From Candidatus Arsenophonus triatominarum (GTDB taxonomy: Bacteria > Pseudomonadota > Gammaproteobacteria > Enterobacterales > Enterobacteriaceae): DNA of 64,000 nt. Below, in pieces: positions 43,993 through 56,010 of this stretch. Both the position numbers and the translations under genes were made by a program. How positions within the stretch are numbered: the stretch's first letter is position 1; each line of letters begins with the position of its first letter. The stretch spans positions 55,462 to 119,461 of the forward strand of contig NZ_LWMI01000012.1 in NCBI RefSeq assembly GCF_001640365.1. Direction: 5' to 3'. The notes beneath the pieces are model-generated. The model was not told where the DNA came from. It saw nothing but the letters and a program-made list of their open reading frames with translations, and searched no databases.

Positions 43993-44845
43993 AAAGAAAA
44001 CACTTATTAACTTGTTATTACAAAAATATCCGGCAATAACCAGTGATAAGTGGCGAATTAAGGCGTTATCAGGAGCAAGCGGTGGAAGTTTTTACGCTGA
44101 AGCAACTGCCAATATTAAATTGATTGCGCGTTTTGCCGGAAAAGATCAGCGCTTATTAGGTATTAACCGGCGAAAAGAGCGAAAAATATTACACCAGCTT
44201 ACTCAATTTGTTGCTGCTCCGAAGGTACTGGGAGCTAATAATGACTGGTTACTATTAGAATGGATGGAAGGTAAAGTAGTTACTGATACCGCCTATTCTT
44301 TACTAGAATTATATCAACCATTAAGTCGGATACTCGCATCATTACATTCATTTCCATTATCTGGTTATTCACTGCATCTGAAACAACATTTAGCCAGTTA
44401 CTGGTATCAAATTGATCGGCGCAGACTATCAGCTAATTGGTTAAATTTACATCATTTTTTTCAGCATGCCTGCCAACCTAAAACCAGTAAAAAAGTACTT
44501 GCCCATCTTGATATTCATAGTGGAAACGTTTTATTAGCTGATAATGGAGCTTTAAGACTTTTGGATTGGGAGTATGCTGCTGATTATGATTTGGCATTTG
44601 CGCTGGCAACGTTATTCGCGACAAATAGTTGGGATAGAAATGTACAAAGTCAGTTTTTGCAACACTATTGTCAGCAATTGCATGCTTATAATGATTTTTA
44701 TAAATTAAACCAGCAAGTTCTGTTATGGCAGCCTTGGGTTAATTATATGAGAATGATGTGGTATGAAGTCCGATGGATGCAGACAAAAGATCCGCAATAC
44801 ATAGCGCTGGCTCAGCCTATTAGAATATGGTTTGGTTTGATCTGA
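43985..44845 (+). CDS. thiK: Thiamine kinase
   Basis: 286 residues, aminoglycoside phosphotransferase (APH) fold. Nucleotide-binding GASGGSF loop, Brenner-like catalytic motif HLDIHSGNVLL and metal-binding LLDWEYAADYDLAFALA. It phosphorylates thiamine for salvage. The TTG at 43985, overlapping the lpoB stop, gives the same distance to GGSF as in E. coli ThiK; an in-frame GTG at 43955 is the alternative. The C-terminal half is more divergent than the core but intact. Confidence 0.85.
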   Translation: MNKKKTLINLLLQKYPAITSDKWRIKALSGASGGSFYAEATANIKLIARFAGKDQRLLGINRRKERKILHQLTQFVAAPKVLGANNDWLLLEWMEGKVVTDTAYSLLELYQPLSRILASLHSFPLSGYSLHLKQHLASYWYQIDRRRLSANWLNLHHFFQHACQPKTSKKVLAHLDIHSGNVLLADNGALRLLDWEYAADYDLAFALATLFATNSWDRNVQSQFLQHYCQQLHAYNDFYKLNQQVLLWQPWVNYMRMMWYEVRWMQTKDPQYIALAQPIRIWFGLI

Positions 44846-44886
44846 TAATAAATAGTGATTCAAAAAATGTATTAAGAGGATAATTT

Positions 44887-45421
44887 ATGGGGCTAATTAT
44901 ATTAGATCTACAGGAATTTGAATTAGATGCTGAAGAACGTGAAATTCTACAGCATCCGCTGGTTGGCGGTATTATTCTCTTTACGCGCAATTATCATGAT
45001 CCTGAGTAACTCAGAGAGCTAGTCCGCCAAATTCGCAATGCGACAGATAACCGTTTAATTATTGCTGTGGATCAAGAAGGTGGCCGTGTGCAGCGATTTC
45101 GAGACGGATTTACTGCGCTACCTACCTGCGGCCCAATCTTTTGCAATGCTTAATGATCAGTATACGGCGGCTAATTTAGCGGAAGAAGCTGGTTGGTTGA
45201 TGGCGGCAGAAATGATCGCGATGGATATTGATATTAGTTTCGGCCCTGTGCTTGATATTGGACATAATTGTATAGCTATCGGTGATCGCTCTTTTCATCA
45301 ATAACTGGATATGGCTGTTATTATGGCTGAGCGTTTTATTAAAGGCATGCATACGGCGGGAATGAAAACAACAGGTAAACATTTTCCCTGCCATGGTGCA
45401 GTTAATAGTGATTCACATAAA
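44887..45421 (+). pseudogene. nagZ: Beta-N-acetylglucosaminidase, degraded and truncated
   Basis: ATG 44887 reads [40 protein letters not shown], then a TAA at 45007, [12 protein letters not shown], a 4-bp duplication (CTAC) near 45120 that shifts the frame, [26 protein letters not shown], a second TAA, and [17 protein letters not shown], where MITE-A copy 7 cuts it. The second half is absent. NagZ recycles GlcNAc-anhydroMurNAc peptides. The KHFPGHG motif has Gly to Cys. Confidence 0.95.
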
Positions 45422-45613
45422 CACGAATTTCGCACAGGCATATAAAATTCCAGAAATGGCTTAAAAGCAATGGTTAATTTGCAAGTTACTAAAACGTATA
45501 AATTTGTTTAAATTACAATAAGTTGCTTTTAATTTATAAGATTTTGTCTATTTATATATTATGCTGAATTAAACTTAAAGATAGAACGTTTTTTTATTGG
45601 TGCGAAACTCGTG
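45422..45613 (+). repeat. MITE-A copy 7
   Basis: 192 bp, left end CACGAATTTCGCAC with one change. The left flank is nagZ and the right flank is internal ISA sequence, so a recombination or deletion joined them. Confidence 0.9.
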
Positions 45614-45800
45614 TCTGAAATCAATTCGCTCTCATGGTTGGGTCTGGGTAACCACGCTGAGGAAAAACAGGATTGTTAACCATAACAAACAACTGAACAA
45701 GTTAGACATCTCAGAAGAAGGAATTCCAATACACTTACGAGGCTACGGTTGGGTGACTGTTTTCAAATTTACAGCCAAAAACGGCCGTATTGATTACATA

Positions 45801-46843
45801 AAAATAGTTGCTGAATAGAGACTTGCATTTTTTGTCACGCTATAGACAATAAAAAGAGGTTTAACTTAGAAAATAACGGTTTGAAATGATCAACAAAGAG
45901 CGGTTGTTACGAGATAATCGTTTATGTAAAGCAATCATTGGATTATCAGTCGAAGAATTGAAAAATTTAGCCGCTGAATTTTCAGCTTGTTATTTGATTT
46001 ATCGGTATCGGAAAAAGAATCGAAAAGATCACGAGCGGCAAATGGGTGCAGGGCAGAAAGGATTTATCCCAACCCCATTAGATAAACTGCTTTTTATTTT
46101 ATTGTATTTAAAATGTTATCCGACCTATGATTTGCAAGGACTTCTTTTTGGTTTAGATAGAACACGGGTATGTCGCTGGGTAAAAATATTATTGCCGGTT
46201 TTAGAGATGACCTTGGGGCGAGAATGTGTTTTGCCCGCTCGTCAAATTCGCTCTGCTGAGGAATTTTTTCGCGCCTTTCCTGGAGTTAAAGACGTCTTTA
46301 TTGATGGAACAGAGCGACCTGTCCAAAAGCCTAAGAATCTGCGTCGGCGAAAAAAAATGTATTCGGGAAAGAAAAAACAGACCACTCGAAAAGTGCTTAT
46401 TATGACTGACGAAACGAGGAAAATTGGATTTATCCCCATGATCAAAAATGGGCGCCGTCACGATAAACGCTTACTCGATAAAGTCGATATAATTCGCCAT
46501 ATTCCCCCTGAGGTAACCATCTGGGCCGATACCGGTTTTCAAGGTATAGATAAACAGCATCCTAATACACAAATCCCAAAAAAAGGAACTCGAAAAAGAC
46601 CTTTATCGCCTGAACAAAAACAAGAAAATAAAATAATCTCGGGCATCCGTATTACGGTTGAACACGCCATCGCGGGTATCAAGCGCCTCGGTTGTATGAC
46701 CCAAATTTTACGGAATCGTAGACCCTTTATTGATGATACCTTTTTACTCCTTAGTGCCGGTCTTTGGAATTTCCATCTCAGAACAGCCTAAAATTTACTT
46801 CAATCACCGAAATACCCTTATTTCACTATTAAGCAACACGCTT
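45801..46843 (+). mobile_element. IS5-family (ISL2-like) element, copy 3
   Basis: 1043 bp with 3-bp duplication ATA (45798-45800, 46844-46846) in ISA copy 4. A 6-bp tandem duplication (TATCGG) makes it longer than copies 1 and 4. Confidence 0.93.
45886..46791 (+). CDS. IS5-family transposase with a Tyr-Arg duplication
   Basis: 301 residues, frame complete. LIYRYRKKN has an extra YR relative to the 299-aa version. R-to-K and G-to-V changes lie in GKKKQTTRKV after the first catalytic Asp. The D, D and E motifs are intact. Confidence 0.9.
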   Translation: MINKERLLRDNRLCKAIIGLSVEELKNLAAEFSACYLIYRYRKKNRKDHERQMGAGQKGFIPTPLDKLLFILLYLKCYPTYDLQGLLFGLDRTRVCRWVKILLPVLEMTLGRECVLPARQIRSAEEFFRAFPGVKDVFIDGTERPVQKPKNLRRRKKMYSGKKKQTTRKVLIMTDETRKIGFIPMIKNGRRHDKRLLDKVDIIRHIPPEVTIWADTGFQGIDKQHPNTQIPKKGTRKRPLSPEQKQENKIISGIRITVEHAIAGIKRLGCMTQILRNRRPFIDDTFLLLSAGLWNFHLRTA

Positions 46844-47041
46844 ATAGTAACAAACAAAGACAATCCCACCCGTCAATACGTCAAATCTATCATGGATGCC
46901 CGTTGGTCTGTTGAAGTTTATCATCGAGAAGTTAAACAAAATTGTGGTATTGAACGCTGTCAGGCTCGCACGAGTCGGGCGCAAAGAAATAATCATACAC
47001 GAGTTTCGCACCAATAAAAAAACGCTCTATCTTTAAGTTTA

Positions 47042-47922
47042 TAGCTAGGCGACTTAATTTTGATTACAAGGTGTGTTATGAGTTATACAATTGATTTTCG
47101 ACGTAAAGTAATATCTGTAAGGAAAGCCGAAGGTTTAACAATTCGAGAAACTGCGAAACAATTCCGTATTGGAAAAGCGTCTTTAGTACGTTGGCTTAAA
47201 CGACCAGAGCCAAAAAATTCAACGCCACGTAAGAGGAAGCTCGATAAAAATGCTTTAGCAAAAGATGTGGAACAGTATCCAGATGCTTACCAAAAGGAAC
47301 GGGCAGAGCGATTCGGTGTTTGTAAAAAGACTATTTGGCAATCCCTTAAAAAGCTGGGATTAACCTATAAAAAAAACTCTATTCCATCCAAAAACCAACG
47401 AAAGCGACAGGCTGGCACATCAGCAAAAAAGACAACAGTATGAAAAAAAAGATAAATCTGTTGTTTTTATTGATGAAAGTGGTTTTTCACATGACACTCC
47501 ACGAACTCACGGCTATTCCCCAAAAGGTCACCGTTGTTTTGGCCTGAAAAACTGGGGTGCTAAGGGAAGAACAAATGTTATTGGCGCTTTATTGGGAACA
47601 ACCCTTTTTGCTATCGGATTATTTGATTGCAATATTAATCGTGATGTTTTTTATGTTTGGATCACAAAAATATTGCTCCCAGAACTTCCTGAAAATTCTG
47701 TTATTTTTATGGACAACGCTAGCTTTCACAAAGGTAAGAATATTGAACAGGCAATTATAAACGCAGGACACCAGATAGAATATTTGCCTGTGTATTCACC
47801 AGATTTAAATCCTATAGAACATAAATGGTCTCAAGCTAAACGTAAAAAGATGGAAACAGGATGCACTATCGATGACCTGTTTTTAATACATATGCTGTAA
47901 TCAAAATTAAGTCGCCTAGCTA
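47042..47922 (+). mobile_element. IS630-family element, copy 9, in MITE-A
   Basis: 881 bp with TA duplication (47040-47041, 47923-47924). Simple insertion. Confidence 0.95.
47078..47900 (+). CDS. IS630-family transposase (two frames), copy 9
   Basis: Identical in layout to the reference copy; both frames open, shift site and catalytic residues kept. Confidence 0.89.
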
Positions 47923-48235
47923 TAATTCAGCATAATATATAAATAGACAAAATCTTATAAATTAAAAGCAACTTATTGTAATTTAAACAAATTTATACGT
48001 TTTAGTAACTTGCAAATTAACCATTGCTTTTAAGCCATTTCTGGAATTTTATATGCCTGTGCGAAACTCGTGTCATATTTTTCTCGCAATTTCTGCGTGG
48101 TTTGAACAACATAAACGCCGTATATCTGAAAAAATAACTCTTTATCAACAAAATTGGCATGTAATCAAAAATGCTATTGCTGAGCACATCCGTGTTTTAT
48201 TAGCGTACCCAAATTAGTTTTGTGTGAAACTCGTG

Positions 48236-48544
48236 TCTACCTTTAATGTTGAGGCAAATTTTAGTGTTGCGACAACCATATAAACACTATTATTGATAAA
48301 TAGAAATTAGATAGTGAGTTTTGGTTATTGTAAAATAGCCGCAGTATTTTGTTTCACTTACTTATTAATAGTAATGATATAAAAATAGCCAGCTAAATTG
48401 ATTTTAATTAATTTAGGTATGAGCAAATAATCAACTATGTTATTCTGTCGGCAAAATAAACTTTTTTGAAAAATGATTCCATTTGAAGCTAATTATTAAA
48501 TTTATTTAAATAACAAAAAATTATTTTAGGATAGCGTAGTTATA
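48236..48544. promoter_or_regulatory. Upstream region of ndh
   Basis: 309 bp without a coding frame. It should hold the old ndh promoter. TTGATTTTAATTAA near 48398 resembles an FNR half-site pair, a known regulator of ndh in E. coli, but the match is partial. ycfP, which precedes ndh in E. coli, is absent. Confidence 0.4.
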
Positions 48545-49880
48545 ATGACGCCAAAAACCAAGATTATCATTGTCGGTGATGGGGCAGGAGGATTAGAACT
48601 CGCAACCAAGTTGGGGCATAAATTAGGACACAAGAATAAAGCTGAGATTATATTAGTTGATCGCAATCAAAGCCATTTATGGAAACCTCTACTGCATGAA
48701 GTTGCGACCGGCTCTTTAGATGATGGAGTAATGCTCTGAGTTATTTGGCACATGCCCGTAATCACTATTTTCATTTTCAATTAGGTTGTTTAACAAATAT
48801 TAATCGTGAAAATAAAACCATTACGCTTGCAGCCATACATGAAAGGAAGGCTAATTATTAGTTCCTGAGCGGCAATTAGATTTTGATATTTTAGTGATGG
48901 CGTTAGGCAGTGTGTCTAATGATTTTGGTACCGCCGGCGTAAAAGAGCATTGTATTTTCCTGGATAACCTACAGCAAGCACATGGTTTTCATGACAAAAT
49001 GTTAAATTTATTTCTCAGTTACTCGGTGCGACATAAACCGGATGATAAGATTAATATCACCATTGTTGGTGGTGGCGCAACTGGAGTGGAACTTTCGGCT
49101 GAACTCTATAATGCTATCGAGCAATTTAACCAGTTATGGTTTTGCAGGCTTGGATAAGGAAGCGCTTAATGTAACCCTGGTTGAGGCGGGAGAACGTATT
49201 TTACCGGCATTACCTGTACGGATCTCAACAGCTGCACATCATGAATTAACCAAATTGGGTGTTCGTGTTTTAACACAGACCATGGTAACTAGTGCGGATA
49301 GAGATGGCCTTAACACTAAATCGGGAGAAAAAATTAACGCCGATCTTATGGTTTGGGCTGCGGGTATTAAAGCACCTGATTTTATGCACCAAATTGGTGG
49401 CTTAGAAATTAATCAATTAGTCGTTAAAACAACACTACAAACGACGCTAGATAATGCTATTTTTACTATTGGTGATTGTGCATCTTGCCCTAAAAAAGAG
49501 GGTGAATTTGTGCCTCCTCGCGCCCAAGCTGCACATCAAATGACCACTTTGTGTTATAAAAATATCCTCGCATTACTCGAGCATAAAGCGTTGCAAGAGT
49601 ATGTTTATAAAGATCATGGTTTTTAGTCTCATTGTCTCGTTTTAGTACGGTTGGCAGCCTAATGGGAAATTTAATGCGCGGTGATATGATGGTTGAAGGG
49701 AAAATTGCTCGTATCGTTTATGTTTCACTTTATCGTATGCATCAAATAGCGTTCATGGTTATATTAAAACTGGATTGATGATGTTAGTGGGTAGTATTAT
49801 TTGTAGTAGCTTAGACTTGATCTGGCAGTTACCAGTTATTTATACAGTACCTGTTAGGTTAAATTTGATTTAAATCTTTC

Positions 49881-51088
49881 TGTATTAGTCTTAACTTAAT
49901 CCGACAATTCTGATTTAAAAAAGAGCGTTACCGGTTTTAATTAACATCATTAGATAATTAAATAAAAGGTAATTCTATGTATCAAACAAATAATCCTATC
50001 ATCAAACATAAAGTCGGGTTACTTAACCTCGCTGAAGAGCTTAATAACGTCTCAAAAGCCTGTAAGATTATGGGGGTATCCCGAGATACGTTTTATCGCT
50101 ACCAGGAACTTGTTAACGATGGTGGGATAGACGCTTTAATTAATCAAAATCGACGGGTGCCTAACGTAAAAAATAGAGTAGATGAACAGATTGAAAGCGC
50201 TGTAGTCGAGTATGCGATTGAATACCCTGCACACGGTCAACACCGCAGTAGTAATGAACTAAGAAAAAAAGGCATTTTTGTTTCGGGGAGTGGCGTTCGC
50301 TCTATTTGGCTGCGCCATAATCTCGAAAATTTTACAAAACGCCTAAAAGCGCTTGAAGATAAAATCGCAACAGAAGGAATTATCCTGTCAGAATCACAAA
50401 TCAGTGCTCTAGAAAAGAAAGCGCAAGATGATGAAGCCTGTGGTGAGATTGAAACAGCGCATCCAGGTTATCTGGGTTCACAAGATACTTTTTATGTCGG
50501 TCATTTAAAAGGCGTTGGTCGTGTTTATCAACAAACTTACATTGATACTTACAGTAAAGTCGTTCATTGTAAGCTTTACACAACAAAAAGCGCGATAATG
50601 GCGGCAGATTTATTAAATGACAAGGTTCTCCCTTTTTATTCCCAGCATGGGTTACCGGTGTTACGTATACTGACGGACAGAGGCAGTGAGTATTGTGGTA
50701 AAGTTGAACATCACGATTATCAACTTTATCTCGCTATCAATGATATTGATCATACAAAAACTAAAGCTCGTTCACCTCAAACTAATGGGATTTGTGAACG
50801 CTTTCATAAAACTGTATTACAAGAGTTCTATCAGGTGGCTTTTCGTAAGAAAATCTATAGGGCTTTAAATGAATTACAAGCTGATTTAGATAAATGGTTA
50901 GCGGAATATAATAACCAACGCACTCATCAAGGAAAAATGTGTTGCGGTCGAACTCCTATGGCAACTTTACACGATGGAAAACAACTTTGGAGAGAGAAAG
51001 ATTTAAATCAAATTTAACCTGACAGGTACTGTCCTGACAGGTACTGTATAAATAACGGTAACTGTCAGATTAAGTCTGAGCTACTACA
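49881..51088 (+). mobile_element. IS481-family element, copy 5 (complete), inside copy 6
   Basis: Ends TGTATTAGTCTTAACTTAAT and GAGCTACTACA, opposite in direction to its host, which lacks about 230 bp around the site. A 15-bp tandem duplication (CCTGACAGGTACTGT twice) lies between the stop codon and the right end. Confidence 0.92.
49977..51017 (+). CDS. IS481-family transposase, intact
   Basis: 346 residues. N-terminal helix-turn-helix (NVSKACKIMGVSRDTFYRYQ), a second DNA-binding HTH (RSSNELRKKGIFVSGSGVRS), then an rve-fold catalytic domain: VGHLKGVGRVYQQTYIDTYS with the first Asp, LRILTDRGSEYCG with the second, and RSPQTNGICERFHKTVLQEF with the Glu, followed by YNNQRTHQGKMCCGRTPM. ATG follows AAAAGGTAATT. 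It is the only complete IS481 transposase here and the reference for the broken ones. Confidence 0.93.
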   Translation: MYQTNNPIIKHKVGLLNLAEELNNVSKACKIMGVSRDTFYRYQELVNDGGIDALINQNRRVPNVKNRVDEQIESAVVEYAIEYPAHGQHRSSNELRKKGIFVSGSGVRSIWLRHNLENFTKRLKALEDKIATEGIILSESQISALEKKAQDDEACGEIETAHPGYLGSQDTFYVGHLKGVGRVYQQTYIDTYSKVVHCKLYTTKSAIMAADLLNDKVLPFYSQHGLPVLRILTDRGSEYCGKVEHHDYQLYLAINDIDHTKTKARSPQTNGICERFHKTVLQEFYQVAFRKKIYRALNELQADLDKWLAEYNNQRTHQGKMCCGRTPMATLHDGKQLWREKDLNQI

Positions 51089-51743
51089 GATAATCGTGAT
51101 GTTCAACTTTACCACAATACTCACTGCCTCTGTCCGTCAGTATACGTAACACCGGTAACCCATGCTGGGAATAAAAAGGGAGAACCTTGTCATTTAATAA
51201 ATCTGCCGCCATTATCGCGCTTTTTGTTGTGTAAAGCTTACAATGAACGACTTTACTGTAAGTATCAATGTAAGTTTGTTGATAAACACGACCAACGCCT
51301 TTTAAATGACCGACATAAAAAGTATCTTGTGAACCCAGATAACCTGGATGCGCTGTTTCAATCTCACCACAGGCTTCATCATCTTGCGCTTTCTTTTCTA
51401 GAGCACTGATTTGTGACTCTGACAGGATAATTCCTTCTGTTGCGATTTTATCTTCAAGCGCTTTTAGGCGTTTTGTAAAATTTTCGAGATTATGGCGCAG
51501 CCAAATAGAGCGAACGCCACTCCCCGAAACAAAAATGCCTTTTTTTCTTAGTTCATTACTACTGCGGTGTTGACCGTGTGCAGGGTATTCAATGGCATAT
51601 AGCTAGGCGACTTAATTTTGATTACAGCATATGTATTAAAAACAGGTCATCGATAGTGCATCCTGTTTCCATCTTTTTACGTTTAGCTTGAGACCATTTA
51701 TGTTCTATAGGATTTAAATCTGGTGAATACACAGGCAAATATT

Positions 51744-52780
51744 AAAATAGTTGCTGAATAGAGAGTTGCATTTTTTGTCACGCTATAGACAATAAAAAGA
51801 GGTTTAACTTAGAAAATAACGGTTTGAAATGATCAACAAAGAGCGGTTGTTACGAGATAATCGTTTATGTAAAGCAATCATTGGATTATCAGTCGAAGAA
51901 TTGAAAAATTTAGCCGCTGAATTTTCAGCTTGTTATTTGATTTATCGGAAAAAGAATCGAAAAGATCACGAGCGGCAAATGGGTGCAGGGCAGAAAGGAT
52001 TTATCCCAACCCCATTAGATAAACTGCTTTTTATTTTATTGTATTTAAAATGTTATCCGACCTATGATTTGCAAGGACTTCTTTTTGGTTTAGATAGAAC
52101 ACGGGTATGTCGCTGGGTAAAAATATTATTGCCGGTTTTAGAGATGACCTTGGGGCGAGAATGTGTTTTGCCCGCTCGTCAAATTCGCTCTGCTGAGGAA
52201 TTTTTTCGCGCCTTTCCTGGAGTTAAAGACGTCTTTATTGATGGGACAGAGCGACCTGTCCAAAAGCCTAAGAATCTGCGTCGGCGAAAAAAAATGTATT
52301 CGGGAAAGAAAAGACAGACCACTCGAAAAGGGCTTATTATGACTGACGAAACGAGGAAAATTGGATTTATCCCCATGATCAAAAATGGGCGCCGTCACGA
52401 TAAACGCTTACTCGATAAAGTCGATATAATTCGCCATATTCCCCCTGAGGTAACCATCTGGGCCGATACCGGTTTTCAAGGTATAGATAAACAGCATCCT
52501 AATACACAAATCCCAAAAAAAGGAACTCGAAAAAGACCTTTATCGCCTGAACAAAAACAAGAAAATAAAATAATCTCGGGCATCCGTATTACGGTTGAAC
52601 ACGCCATCGCGGGTATCAAGCGCCTCGGTTGTATGACCCAAATTTTACGGAATCGTAGACCCTTTATTGATGATACCTTTTTACTCCTTAGTGCCGGTCT
52701 TTGGAATTTCCATCTCAGAACAGCCTAAAATTTACTTCAATCACCGAAATACCCTTATTTCACTATTAAGCAACACGCTT
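51744..52780 (+). mobile_element. IS5-family (ISL2-like) element, copy 4, inside IS630 copy 10
   Basis: 1037 bp with 3-bp duplication ATT (51741-51743, 52781-52783). Complete ends. Confidence 0.95.
51829..52728 (+). CDS. IS5-family transposase, copy 4, intact
   Basis: 299 residues with all catalytic motifs. It differs from copy 1 by GQKGFIP in place of GQKEFIP; otherwise the same by eye. Confidence 0.92.
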   Translation: MINKERLLRDNRLCKAIIGLSVEELKNLAAEFSACYLIYRKKNRKDHERQMGAGQKGFIPTPLDKLLFILLYLKCYPTYDLQGLLFGLDRTRVCRWVKILLPVLEMTLGRECVLPARQIRSAEEFFRAFPGVKDVFIDGTERPVQKPKNLRRRKKMYSGKKRQTTRKGLIMTDETRKIGFIPMIKNGRRHDKRLLDKVDIIRHIPPEVTIWADTGFQGIDKQHPNTQIPKKGTRKRPLSPEQKQENKIISGIRITVEHAIAGIKRLGCMTQILRNRRPFIDDTFLLLSAGLWNFHLRTA

Positions 52781-52786
52781 ATTCTA

Positions 52787-54700
<1,914 letters not shown>

Positions 54701-55456
54701 TATCTGGTGTCCTGCGTTTATAATTGCCTGTTCAATATTCTTACCTTTGTGAAAGCTAGCGTTGTCCATAAAAATAACAGAATTTTCAGGAAGTTCTGGG
54801 AGCAATATTTTTGTGATCCAAACATAAAAAACATCACGATTAATACTGCAATCAAATAATCCGATAGCAAAAAGGGTTGTTCCCAATAAAGCGCCAATAA
54901 CATTTGTTCTTCCCTTAGCACCCCAGTTTTTCAGGCCAAAACAACGGTGACCTTTTGGGGAATAGCCGTGAGTTCGTGGAGTGTCATGTGAAAAACCACT
55001 TTCATCAATAAAAACAACAGATTTATCTTTTTTTTCATACTGTTGTCTTTTTTGCTGATGTGCCAGCCTGTCGCTTTCGTTGGTTTTTGGATGGAATAGA
55101 GTTTTTTTTATAGGTTAATCCCAGCTTTTTAAGGGATTGCCAAATAGTCTTTTTACAAACACCGAATCGCTCTGCCCGTTCCTTTTGGTAAGCATCTGGA
55201 TACTGTTCCACATCTTTTGCTAAAGCATTTTTATCGAGCTTCCTCTTACGTGGCGTTGAATTTTTTGGCTCTGGTCGTTTAAGCCAACGTACTAAAGACG
55301 CTTTTCCAATACGGAATTGTTTCGCAGTTTCTCGAATTGTTAAACCTTCGGCTTTCCTTACAGATATTACTTTACGTCGAAAATCAATTGTATAACTCAT
55401 AACACACCTTGTAATCAAAATTAAGTCGCCTAGCTATACTCAACTCTACAGCGCTT

Positions 55457-55723
55457 TCAATTTGTTCAGGTGTTAATGGCAGACCAGGCGATGTTTTCCC
55501 TTGACGTTCTAAACGAAGGGCTCTTACCCACCGGCTAATCGCTGAAAGACTGACGTTCATGCCTTTCGCGGCTTCCTGGTAGGTGTAATTTTGGTCAAGG
55601 ACTAATTTGGCGGTTTCACATTTAAATTCAGCAGTAATTATTTTACTCATTTCGGCACCTATAAAAATTATGAGGTAAGCATATCACCTCAACTTAGGTG
55701 GCCAAATTTAGTATGCCACTACA
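55457..55723 (-). pseudogene. IS3 5' end fragment with orfA N-terminal part
   Basis: From the terminus CCACTACA (reading inwards) through [20 protein letters not shown] to [15 protein letters not shown], where it joins IS481 copy 6 at CAATTTGTTCA, similar in both elements. The rest of IS3 is absent. Confidence 0.88.
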
Positions 55724-56010
55724 GACGTTATTAAGCTCTTCAGCGAGGTTAAGTAACCCGACTTTATGTTTGTGATAGGATTATTTGTTTGATACAATAG
55801 AATTACCTTTTATTTAATTATCTAATGATGTTAATTAAAACCGGTAACGCTCTTTTTTAAATCAGAATTGTCAGATTAAGTTAAGACTAATATATATTAT
55901 TCGACCTAGATTAAAATTACATTAATTTATGCCGATCACCATTAATAATAGCAAATTTGATATTAACCATCGCTTCTTACTGTAATCAAAATAAGAAGCG
56001 ATGAGTTAAT

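Larger units (their letters stand above)
46998..48072 (-). repeat. MITE-A copy 8, split by IS630 copy 9, with target duplication
   Basis: The two parts rejoin to a normal MITE-A after removing IS630. Flanks are TCATA on both sides (46993-46997, 48073-48077) within the ISA codons ...AQRNHIF. Confidence 0.93.
45614..48235 (+). mobile_element. ISA copy 4, left end lost, with nested elements
   Basis: Begins inside the transposase (LKSIRSHGWVWVTTLRKNRI) and ends at the normal right terminus (GTGTGAAACTCGTG). Opened by IS5 copy 3 (45801-46843) and MITE-A copy 8 (46998-48072). The ISA transposase pieces are MDARWSVEVYHREVKQNCGI at 46849 on and the C-terminal codons at 48073-48216. Confidence 0.88.

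Noticed and set aside
48395..48420. Possible FNR-binding site upstream of ndh.
   Set aside because: Only one half matches the TTGAT-N4-ATCAA pattern. It is mentioned in the region entry but not supported as a site.
51018..51050. CTGTATAAATAAC near the IS481 3' end looked like a LexA (SOS) box.
   Set aside because: The second half-site (ACAG) is missing, and the sequence occurs in every IS481 copy as part of its end structure.
55384..55650. An apparent fusion protein of IS3 orfA, IS481 and IS630 sequence.
   Set aside because: The frame only runs through junctions of three broken elements. There is no reason to expect a product.
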